Shown one piece after another: positions 26,077 through 33,222 of a DNA stretch of 64,000 nucleotides; the stretch's first letter is position 1, and each line of letters opens with the position of its first letter. The translations under genes were made by a program, and so were the position numbers. A model generated the notes under the pieces. It had not been told where the DNA came from and made no database searches. It worked only from the letters and a program-made list of their open reading frames with translations. Where the stretch lies: assembly GCA_021782915.1 (NCBI GenBank), contig JAJXUK010000001.1, positions 52,293-116,292 of the forward strand, written 5' to 3'. This DNA is from Actinomycetes bacterium. GTDB lineage: Bacteria; Actinomycetota; Acidimicrobiia; Acidimicrobiales; RAAP-2.

Positions 26077-27174
26077 GTGACTGCCGTCGCGCGCCTCGTG
26101 CGCCCCACGACGAAGCGGCCACCAAAGGGGCCGCACCGGCTCCCGCGGCTGGGTGCGCTGTTGGCCCTGAGCGTCGCCCTGTCGACCCTGGGAGTCGGCG
26201 GGGCCGGCGCCACGCAGCTGAGCAATGAGAAGTCCAAGGCGGCGATCCTCTACTCACAGATCCAGACGATCAACGCCCGCGTCGGCGTCCTGGGCCAGAA
26301 GTACGACCAGGCCCACGTCAAGCTCGAACGGCTGAACAACGAGATCAAGAACACCAAGAACGTGGTGGCCTCCATCGAGGCCAACGTGCTCAAGGGCAAC
26401 GCTCAGCTGCGCCAGGACGCGGTCTTCGCCTACGTCACCAACGGCGCGGCCGCCAGCACCAATCCCCTGTTCTCACCGAACGCCTCCAAGATCGGGGCGA
26501 CCAACGTCTACAACGAGCTGGCCCAGGGCAACATCTCGACGACCCTGGCGAATCTCAAGAACTACAAGATCCAGCTGACCAAGGAGCGCTGGATCCTGAC
26601 CAACGAGGACCGCCAGGCCGGCGCCGCCGAGCGTGCCGCGGCCCACGCCTTCTTCGAGGCCCAGTCCCTGCAGCACAAGCTCAGCGCCGCTCTCTCCCAG
26701 GTCAAGGGCGCAATCGCGGCCTACATCGCCCAGCAGGAGGCCGCGGCGGCGGCCCAGTCGCGCAGCACCCTGGCCGGCGCCCGGCCGATTCCGGGCTTCC
26801 TCGCCCCGCCGCCGAACCCCCGGGCGGCCATCGCGATCCGCACGGCCATGTCGTTCCTGGGCGTGCCCTACGTGTGGGGCGGGGCCTCACGATCGGGCGT
26901 GGACTGCTCGGGCCTCGTCATGCTGGCCTACGACGCGGCGGGGATCTACCTGCCGCACTACTCGGGCTCTCAGTACGCCGACACCGTGCACATTCCCCTC
27001 TACGACCTCCAGCCCGGCGATCTACTCTTCTACGGCCCCGGTGGGGACGAGCACGTGGCCATGTACCTCGGCCACGGCGAGATGATCGAGGCGCCCTACA
27101 CCGGCTCCTACGTTCACATCACGCCGGTGCGCCTGGGCTACGGCTTCGTGGGAGCCGGGCGCCCGCGCGCCTAG
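26077..27174 (+). CDS. secreted NlpC/P60 peptidoglycan endopeptidase
   Basis: 365 residues. Signal peptide about 1-45 (basic start, LGALLALSVALSTLGVGGAGA split by the cleavage region), then a long coiled coil (about 48-230: KSKAAILYSQIQTIN, LERLNNEIKNTKNVV) as in RipA-type actinobacterial hydrolases, and a C-terminal NlpC/P60 domain (about 255-365). Catalytic C277 in GVDCSGLVMLAY; the His residues lie in GDEHVAMYLGHGEMIEA. Cuts peptide stems during cell division or remodelling, held inactive by the coiled coil in related proteins. Its TAG stop overlaps the next gene's GTG by one base. Confidence 0.93.
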   Translation: MTAVARLVRPTTKRPPKGPHRLPRLGALLALSVALSTLGVGGAGATQLSNEKSKAAILYSQIQTINARVGVLGQKYDQAHVKLERLNNEIKNTKNVVASIEANVLKGNAQLRQDAVFAYVTNGAAASTNPLFSPNASKIGATNVYNELAQGNISTTLANLKNYKIQLTKERWILTNEDRQAGAAERAAAHAFFEAQSLQHKLSAALSQVKGAIAAYIAQQEAAAAAQSRSTLAGARPIPGFLAPPPNPRAAIAIRTAMSFLGVPYVWGGASRSGVDCSGLVMLAYDAAGIYLPHYSGSQYADTVHIPLYDLQPGDLLFYGPGGDEHVAMYLGHGEMIEAPYTGSYVHITPVRLGYGFVGAGRPRA

Positions 27175-27935
27175 TGGAGCCCGTCCCCACCTCCATCCAT
27201 CTCGGGCCCCTCACCTTCCACCTCTACGGGCTGGGCCTGGCCGTCGCGGCCTACGTGACCTACTACTACGCACGCCGACGCCTGGCGCGCTCCGGCGTCG
27301 ATCCCGCACCGTTCGCGCGCCTGAGCGTCTGGCTGATCGTGAGCGGGCTGATCGGCGCGCGCGTCGCGCACCTGGCGACCAACTGGGGCTACTACGCCAC
27401 GCGACCCGGCGAGTGGATCGCCGTCTGGCAGGGTGGCCTGGGCAGCTTCGGGGGCATCGCGCTCGCCCTGCCCGTCGGACTCGTCCTCGTGCGGCGCTAC
27501 TGGCCGCAGCGGCGCCTGAGCCAGATCACCGACGCCCTGGTCCCCGCCCTCATCGCGGGCTGGGCTCTCGGACGTCTGCTGGGACCCCAGTTCATGTACC
27601 AGGGCGGCGGACACCTCACGCATCAGTGGTTCGGCCTGCGCTACGCCGGCCAGGCCGGCAAGCGCGTACCCGTGCCCCTGATCCAGGCGGCCGAGGACGC
27701 GCTGCTCTGGCTGGGCCTGCTTGGCGCCGAGCGACGTGGGCTCCCTCGAGCACCCGGAGCGATCACCGGCTGGGGCATGATCGTCTGGGGACTCGTTCGC
27801 TCCCTGGACGAGCGGCTCCTGCTCGGTCAGCACTCCCACAGCGGCTCGATCGGCGTCCAGCTCGCGGGTCTGGTCCTCGCGGCCGGTGGAGTCGTCGTGC
27901 TCGTGCGATCCTGGCGAACGCCGACTCGGGCCTAA
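27174..27935 (+). CDS. Lgt-like membrane protein with altered catalytic positions
   Basis: 253 residues, about seven membrane helices. The N-terminus (SIHLGPLTFHLYGLGLAVA) and C-terminus (WGMIVWGLVRSLDERLLLG) follow prolipoprotein diacylglyceryl transferase, the enzyme that adds diacylglycerol to lipoprotein cysteines. Two signature sites differ: the GGLSxHG loop, which holds the essential His, reads GGLGSFGG, and the GRxGNFxN motif reads GRLLGPQFMY, keeping Arg but losing Asn. Hence a divergent or inactive paralogue is likely. GTG start overlaps the NlpC/P60 stop (TAGTG), so the two are co-translated. Confidence 0.65.
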   Translation: MEPVPTSIHLGPLTFHLYGLGLAVAAYVTYYYARRRLARSGVDPAPFARLSVWLIVSGLIGARVAHLATNWGYYATRPGEWIAVWQGGLGSFGGIALALPVGLVLVRRYWPQRRLSQITDALVPALIAGWALGRLLGPQFMYQGGGHLTHQWFGLRYAGQAGKRVPVPLIQAAEDALLWLGLLGAERRGLPRAPGAITGWGMIVWGLVRSLDERLLLGQHSHSGSIGVQLAGLVLAAGGVVVLVRSWRTPTRA

Positions 27936-28091
27936 CGCCTCGGCATCGAGCAAGGAAGAGCCGTCTGCCGGACCCCGGAGCGCCCGCGACGAGTCACGCG
28001 GCTTTCACGTCGAACTCGCGCACGAACGAAGGGTGGGTCCGCCACACCGCGCACCAGGGCGCGTGCCGGACGCGCGACGCGCGACGACGAC

Positions 28092-28601
28092 TCAGGAGCT
28101 GCCGAGGTGGAATTCGCTGGCGCGCCCGACGTCCAGGCCGTACTCCCACACGCTCACCGGCGGCGGCGTGAAGCCGTGCGCGCTCAGCGTGGTGCAGATC
28201 TGGCTGCGGTGATCCGTGCCGTGATGCAGCGCCTGGGCCAGGCGCAGCCCCACGGTCGCATCGCGCCCGTAGCCTTCGCTCGGGTCGAGCTCGTGGATAA
28301 CCTCGTCACCGTCCAGATCCGTCTCGAGCAGCGCCGACCACGCCTGGGCCTGAATCACCGCAAGCTCACGCAGTTCCGCCAGGGTCGTGGCCGGGCGTAC
28401 TCGCTCCGCCCAGCCCTCGATGAAGTCGTCCAGGTAGCGCGAGTCGGCCTCGACGAGGTGACGCAGGGTCTCCTCGATGGTGCCGTAGGTTCCGGTGACC
28501 GTGGCCCCCAGGGTGGCCTCGGGCAGCGACGCGCACGCGTCGATGACATTCAGCGTGGCCCACGAGTGGTGCTCGAAGGCGTCATGGAGTAGTGACGTCA
28601 T
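28092..28601 (-). CDS. DinB-family putative metal-dependent protein
   Basis: 169 residues forming a four-helix bundle. Possible metal-binding His residues: H11/H12 in AFEHHSWATLNVID, H48 in TLRHLVEADSRYL, and the pair in ALHHGTDHRSQI. DinB proteins include mycothiol- and bacillithiol-dependent transferases; the target is unknown here. It lies 19 bp downstream of the tryptophanase gene on the same strand. Confidence 0.85.
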   Translation of the reverse strand: MTSLLHDAFEHHSWATLNVIDACASLPEATLGATVTGTYGTIEETLRHLVEADSRYLDDFIEGWAERVRPATTLAELRELAVIQAQAWSALLETDLDGDEVIHELDPSEGYGRDATVGLRLAQALHHGTDHRSQICTTLSAHGFTPPPVSVWEYGLDVGRASEFHLGSS

Positions 28602-28620
28602 AACCTCACCCTACCCACGG

Positions 28621-30000
28621 TCAGGCGAGCGGCTTGAAGCGTGCGGTGAAGTGACGCAGCGTCGGCGGCTCGTAGGTCATCGCGTAGCCGGGCAGGCTGG
28701 GGGCCGCGCTCGCCACACTCGTGACCACCTCGATGACGTAGTCGATGTGGCTCTGGGTGTACGTGCGCCGCGGTATGGCCAGACGCACCAGCTCCATCGG
28801 CGCGGGCACCTCGGTGCCGTCGGGGTGTCGGCCGAACATCACCGAGCCGATCTCGACGCTGCGGATGCCCCCCGCCAGATAGAGCGCCACGGCCAGGGAC
28901 TGGCCGGGATACGTCAGCGGGTCCAGATGGCCCAGCAGCGCCTTGGCGTCGATGTAGACCGCGTGTCCGCCGATGGGCTGGACCACCGGCACACCCGCCG
29001 CGGCCAGCGCCTCGCCGAGGTAGGCCGTGGAGCGGATGCGGTATCGCAGGTAGTCCGGGCTCACGGCCTCGCTGAGCCCCTGAGCCAGGGCCTCGAGATC
29101 GCGACCGGCCAGGCCGCCGTACGTTGGAAAGCCCTCGGTCAGGATCAGCACGTTGCGGCACTGCTCGGCCAGAGCGTCGTCATTGAGGGCCAGCCAGCCG
29201 CCGATGTTGCCGAAGGGGTCCTTCTTGGCCGACATCGTCATCCCGTCAGCCAGCTGGGCCATCTCGCGCACGATGTCGGGGATCGAGCGGTCGGCCTGTG
29301 CGGCCTCGCGCTCGTGGATGAACCACGCGTTCTCGGCGAAACGACACGCGTCCAGGAAGAACAGCACCCCGTGGCGCCGACAGATCTCGCTGACCGCGCG
29401 CAGGTTCTCCAACGACACCGGCTGGCCGCCACCGGAGTTGTTGGTGATGGTCATCATCACCACCGGCACGTCATCGCGGCGCGAGGTGAGGACCTCCTCC
29501 AGGCGCTGCAGGTCCATGTTGCCCTTGAAGGGGTGCACCAGGGCCGGGTCGAGACCCTCGGCGATCACCAGGTCCAGTGCCTCGGCCCCGGACGCCTCGA
29601 CGTTGGCCCGGGTCGTGTCGAAGTGAGTGTTGTTGGGCACGACCTTTCCCGGCCCGCCCAGCACGCTGAAGAGGATCTTCTCGGCCGCGCGGCCCTGGTG
29701 GGTGGGGATGACGTGGCGGAAGGGGAAGAGCTCCTTGACCGCGGCCTCGAAGCGGAACCAGGAGGGTGAGCCGGCGTAGCTCTCGTCGCCGTGCTGGATC
29801 GCCGCCCACTGGTCACGCGACATCGCTCCGGTGCCCGAGTCGGTCAGCAGGTCGATCAGCACGTCCTCGGCGCGCAGGGAGAAGAGGTTGTAGCCGGCTC
29901 CCTCAATCGCCTGGGCCCGCTCGGCGGGCGTCGTCATGCGCAGTGGCTCCACGGAATGGATGCGAAACGGCTCAATGATGGTGGAAAAGACGTGGTCCAT
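28621..30000 (-). CDS. tnaA: tryptophanase (beta-eliminating tryptophan lyase)
   Basis: 459 residues from the ATG at 30000. PLP enzyme that splits tryptophan to indole, pyruvate and ammonia. Hallmarks: EPFRIHSVEPLRMTT, LTDSGTGAMSRDQWAA, IPTHQGRAAEKI, TITNNSGGGQPVS, the PLP lysine in MSAKKDPFG, and EGFPTYGGLAGRDLE. Against tyrosine phenol-lyase: the substrate-site segments read FDTT (Asp, as in tryptophanase, not YTTT) and RSVEIGS (Ile, not the Arg of the phenol-lyase). Same-strand neighbours are a two-part unknown protein upstream (30 bp) and a DinB protein downstream; no tryptophan permease is present. Confidence 0.9.
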   Translation of the reverse strand: MDHVFSTIIEPFRIHSVEPLRMTTPAERAQAIEGAGYNLFSLRAEDVLIDLLTDSGTGAMSRDQWAAIQHGDESYAGSPSWFRFEAAVKELFPFRHVIPTHQGRAAEKILFSVLGGPGKVVPNNTHFDTTRANVEASGAEALDLVIAEGLDPALVHPFKGNMDLQRLEEVLTSRRDDVPVVMMTITNNSGGGQPVSLENLRAVSEICRRHGVLFFLDACRFAENAWFIHEREAAQADRSIPDIVREMAQLADGMTMSAKKDPFGNIGGWLALNDDALAEQCRNVLILTEGFPTYGGLAGRDLEALAQGLSEAVSPDYLRYRIRSTAYLGEALAAAGVPVVQPIGGHAVYIDAKALLGHLDPLTYPGQSLAVALYLAGGIRSVEIGSVMFGRHPDGTEVPAPMELVRLAIPRRTYTQSHIDYVIEVVTSVASAAPSLPGYAMTYEPPTLRHFTARFKPLA

Positions 30001-30030
30001 GGACCCGATGGTAGGTCCGTCACCTGTCAC

Positions 30031-31029
30031 CTACTGGAGGGCGTTCCACTCCTCGTCGCTCAGCACGCCCAGGCTCACTCGGTCCTCGGGCCAGGGCACC
30101 CCCACGCGCTCGTCGCTGATGTAGGAGGCGTGTTCGAGCAGGCGTCGCCACGGGCCGAAGAGGCTGCGGCCCGCGAAGGGCTGCGAGTAGATCGGGCGCA
30201 CCAGGGCGCCCTCCTCGGAGGCCGCGACGACCAGGGCCGGACGGCGCTTGAGCGTCGCCTCCTCGGCCTCCGGGTCCACCGCGACGAAGGGCACGTCCAG
30301 GAGCATCACGCTGCCGGCGCTGGGGTGATCCGTGTCGAAGCTCGCCGCCTCGCGCGGGCTCAGGCGTGCCCGACGCCGCCCGGCGTCGCGCGTGACCGGC
30401 ACCGTCCGATCCTTCTCGGGCTCACGCCTCGGCGGGTCCGGACGAGGGATCTTCACCCGGCGCGGGCCCGAGGGCGGGGCCACCTTGCGCCGGCGCTGAG
30501 CCTCGCGCCGAGCTCGGCGGGCCTCGCGCACCGCTGGGTCCACCTCACGCGGTGCGCCGATCAGACTGGGCGGGCTGGACTCGCCCAGCTCCGGCAGGGC
30601 GAAGGCGGGGCGCTCGTCGAGCAGACGCCGGCAGTGGGCCGCGGCCGGGAACTCCTCACCGATGGCAAAGGCCAGCACGGCGATTAGTTCATCAACGCTG
30701 GTCCCCGCATCGGCCACCGCGTCGAGCGCCGCGGCGAGTTGCTCGTAGCTCGGTGACTCGGCGCTCTCGCCGAGGGTCTCGACGATGCGCTCGAGCGCCT
30801 CGACAGAGAGCAGCTCCACCAGCGCTCGCACCGCCGGCATCGGCGCGCTGGTGGCGAAACCGACCACGTCACGACGCTGCTGGAGGCTGCGCAGAGGAAC
30901 CCCCACGACCGCGCTGATGCGCGAGCGCGGGCTCAGATCGAGTTCGTCGACGAGGCCCAGCACTCGTGCGGCGTCGACCTTGAGCAGGGCGCGTCGAAGG
31001 ATGTCATTAGCAGTGGCAGAAGAAGTCAC
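30031..31029 (-). CDS. unknown two-part protein with a PemK/MazF-like C-terminal region
   Basis: 332 residues. Residues 1 to about 140 are helical and acidic, with no family I can name. Residues 165-215 are strongly basic and Pro-rich, probably a disordered linker. From about 230 a compact region follows (GSVMLLDVPFVAVDPE, LKRRPALVVAASEEG, VRPIYSQPFAGRSLFG) that has the strand order and KRRPALV motif of PemK/MazF-fold proteins. No antitoxin gene is next to it, so a toxin role is unsupported; a nucleic-acid-binding role is possible. First gene of a group with tryptophanase and DinB. Confidence 0.55.
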   Translation of the reverse strand: MTSSATANDILRRALLKVDAARVLGLVDELDLSPRSRISAVVGVPLRSLQQRRDVVGFATSAPMPAVRALVELLSVEALERIVETLGESAESPSYEQLAAALDAVADAGTSVDELIAVLAFAIGEEFPAAAHCRRLLDERPAFALPELGESSPPSLIGAPREVDPAVREARRARREAQRRRKVAPPSGPRRVKIPRPDPPRREPEKDRTVPVTRDAGRRRARLSPREAASFDTDHPSAGSVMLLDVPFVAVDPEAEEATLKRRPALVVAASEEGALVRPIYSQPFAGRSLFGPWRRLLEHASYISDERVGVPWPEDRVSLGVLSDEEWNALQ

Positions 31030-31315
31030 GGGACTACTTCAGCAGATGTCGGACCCGGACCGTGCACGCGGCCCGGCTGGGGCCCGCCGAGGCGGGATTT
31101 GCAGCCCACAGGGTCCAGGGTGCTCGGACGTGGCGCAGTGGCCGGTGCCGGCGACGACGCACCCGAAGCGCCACACGGCGCCGTGGCCACGGCCCGGGCA
31201 CCACGAGCCGTGCGGATCCGGGCGCTACCGCTGCGCCGAGACGGGGCAGAACTCGCTCCCGGTCGGCGCCGTCGAGCGGGCGCGGTGAGGACGGGTGGGT
31301 CGATACCCTGAGTTC
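31030..31315. other. gap of 286 bp with no convincing gene
   Basis: Very GC-rich. Short readings exist on both strands but show no family, no codon pattern and no ribosome site. It must hold the promoters for the divergent genes at 31029 (minus) and 31316 (plus). No tRNA or known riboswitch shape seen. Confidence 0.5.
31304..31309 (+). promoter_or_regulatory. -10 box of mobA, leaderless spacing
   Basis: TACCCT followed by 6 nt and the GTG start. Confidence 0.45.
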
Positions 31316-31903
31316 GTGCCTGACGCGACGCCGAGCGGCACGGCGATCCTGCTCACGGGAGGAGCGAGCCGACGCATGGGCCGCGACAAGTCCCTGCTCG
31401 CGGTTGATGGCACGACCCTGGCTCGGCGCACGGCGTCGCTGCTCGGGCGCGTAGTCGGAACGTCCATCGAAGTCGGGCCGGGAACATCGGGGCTTCCGAG
31501 CATCCTGGAGAGTCCCAGAGGCGAGGGACCCCTCGTGGCGATCGCCGCCGGGTACGGGGCCCTTCGAGCCCAGGGCCTCGTCGGTGACGCGCTCGTGCTC
31601 GCCTGTGACCTGCCGCTGCTCAACGAGCAGCTGCTGGGCCTGCTGGCCCACTTCGACGCGCCCGGCTCGGTCGTGCCCCTCGTGGCCGGCCGGGCACAGC
31701 CGCTATGCGCTCGTTGGGCACGCCACGATCTCGAGCTCGCCGGCGAACTCGTGGCCCGCGGTGAGCGTTCTCTGCGTCACGTGACGCGCGGACCCAACGT
31801 GACGCTCCTCGATCGCTCGGCCTGGCAGCACGTGGCGAGCGAGGCCACGTTCCTCGACGTCGACACTCCCGAGGACCTGGCGCGCCTCGGCCTGACGCCC
31901 TAG
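31316..31903 (+). CDS. mobA: molybdenum cofactor guanylyltransferase
   Basis: 195 residues from a GTG start. Adds GMP to molybdopterin to give the guanine dinucleotide form used by DMSO-reductase-type enzymes such as the YdeP-like protein 2 kb away. Nucleotide loop LLTGGASRRMGRDKSLL at the N-terminus, SPRGEGPLVAIAAG, and the metal-binding Asp in LVLACDLPLL. Ends VDTPEDLARL, as usual in the family. First gene of the molybdenum island. Confidence 0.93.
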   Translation: MPDATPSGTAILLTGGASRRMGRDKSLLAVDGTTLARRTASLLGRVVGTSIEVGPGTSGLPSILESPRGEGPLVAIAAGYGALRAQGLVGDALVLACDLPLLNEQLLGLLAHFDAPGSVVPLVAGRAQPLCARWARHDLELAGELVARGERSLRHVTRGPNVTLLDRSAWQHVASEATFLDVDTPEDLARLGLTP

Positions 31904-32009
31904 CGCCCGTCGATCACCGCCGGGCTCGAGGGGACCGAACGCCGTGCCACCCACCCCGCCTGGACGTGGTCCACGCATCTCTCGGCCGGCGCTTCGAAGC
32001 TCGAACGTG

Positions 32010-32246
32010 TCACTCCAGGGGCGCGACGCTGAGCTCTCGTGCGAGGTCCCTCGCGTCCATCGCGCCCATCTGGGCCCTGGCCGCGATCCAGCACGCGATC
32101 GGCGCGGCGCTGCGCTCGGAGGCGTGCGCCGCGACTCCAGCGAGCGAGAGGATGGCCTCACGCTCCTCCTGACTCGGCGCAGCGACACCCACCCTGGAGG
32201 CGAAGGCGTCGAGCCACTGCTCTGCACTCATCGTCACATCTGGCAT
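32010..32246 (-). CDS. small DUF6457-type protein associated with molybdenum cofactor genes
   Basis: 78 residues from the ATG at 32246 (or 73 from 32231). It contains WLDAFASRVGVAAPSQEE and LAGVAAHASERSAAPIACW, which I recognise as the DUF6457 domain often found fused to, or next to, MobA in actinobacteria. Role unknown; probably helical. It lies between mobA and fdhD on the opposite strand. Readings that extend to 32594 cross the start of fdhD and are not supported. Confidence 0.75.
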   Translation of the reverse strand: MPDVTMSAEQWLDAFASRVGVAAPSQEEREAILSLAGVAAHASERSAAPIACWIAARAQMGAMDARDLARELSVAPLE

Positions 32247-32358
32247 CGTAGCGACGGGCCACGACGCGTCGGCGCCACCTTCGTCGTCGTAGGCGAGATC
32301 GTTAGACTCGGCGCCAGGACGCGATGGACACGCTGTTCGGCGCGGGTCGCTCGCGCCA

Positions 32359-33213
32359 ATGACGGGGGGCGACGTGAGCCGGGTATCGCCAGAACGCACG
32401 GTCGTACGCGTGAGCGTGGGCTCGCCGCGAGAGCAACGACGTGACACGCTCGCCGGCGAAGAGCCCCTCGAGGTGCGCGTCAATGGACGGTCCCTCGCCG
32501 TCACCATGCGCACTCCCGGCGCGGACTTCGACTTGGCGGCTGGATTCCTCGTGAGCGAGGGAGTGATCTCGCGCACCGAAGAGTTGATCACCATGCGCTA
32601 CTGCGCCGAGGCCGGCGTGGATGAGTCCAACCAATTCAACGTCCTCGACGTTCGCCTGGCGCCGGAGGTCGCACCGCCGAGTCCGGACGTCGCGCGCGCC
32701 TTCTTCACCACCAGTTCGTGTGGCCTCTGCGGAAAGGCCTCTATCGACGCCGTGCGCACGAGGTCGCACTTCGATCTGCGGGGCGGCGAGCTCTCGGTCA
32801 CCACAGCGACGCTGGTCGCGCTGCCCGAGCGCCTGCGCGCCGCACAGCGCGTCTTTGACAAGACCGGTGGCCTGCACGCCGCCGGCCTGTTCAGTCCCAC
32901 GGGCGAGTTGCTCGTGCTCAGAGAGGACGTCGGGCGTCACAACGCGCTCGACAAGGTCGTGGGCTGGGCCCTGCGCGAGGGACGCCTGCCGCTCAGGGAC
33001 ACGATCCTCCTCGTGTCGGGCCGCGCCTCCTTCGAACTCGTCCAGAAGGCGGTGATGGCTGGGATCCCCATGCTCTGTGCGGTGTCGGCTCCGTCGTCAC
33101 TCGCCGTCGAGCTCGCAGAGGAGTCGGGACTCACGCTGGTGGGTTTTCTGCGCGACCCCTCGATGGTGATCTACGCCGGCGCCGATCGGATCGTGGACTC
33201 GCTCGAGGGCTGA
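32359..33213 (+). CDS. fdhD: formate dehydrogenase sulfurtransferase FdhD
   Basis: 284 residues. Carries sulfur from a cysteine desulfurase to the molybdenum cofactor before it enters formate dehydrogenase. Key SSCGLCGK motif (two Cys) near 117, followed by the FdhD segments FDKTGGLHAAGLF, REDVGRHNALDKVVGW and VSGRASFELVQKAVMAGIP. ATG start at 32359. Convergent with the YdeP-like enzyme (9 bp apart), its likely client. Confidence 0.95.
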   Translation: MTGGDVSRVSPERTVVRVSVGSPREQRRDTLAGEEPLEVRVNGRSLAVTMRTPGADFDLAAGFLVSEGVISRTEELITMRYCAEAGVDESNQFNVLDVRLAPEVAPPSPDVARAFFTTSSCGLCGKASIDAVRTRSHFDLRGGELSVTTATLVALPERLRAAQRVFDKTGGLHAAGLFSPTGELLVLREDVGRHNALDKVVGWALREGRLPLRDTILLVSGRASFELVQKAVMAGIPMLCAVSAPSSLAVELAEESGLTLVGFLRDPSMVIYAGADRIVDSLEG

Positions 33214-33222
33214 GCGGGCCCG

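Noticed and set aside
28621..30000. Tyrosine phenol-lyase as the identity of this enzyme
   Set aside because: The distinguishing pocket segments (FDTT and VEIGS) follow tryptophanase.
31046..31288. Short Cys/His-containing plus-strand frame in the gap before mobA
   Set aside because: No family, no ribosome site or -10 spacing, and codon pattern unlike real genes here.
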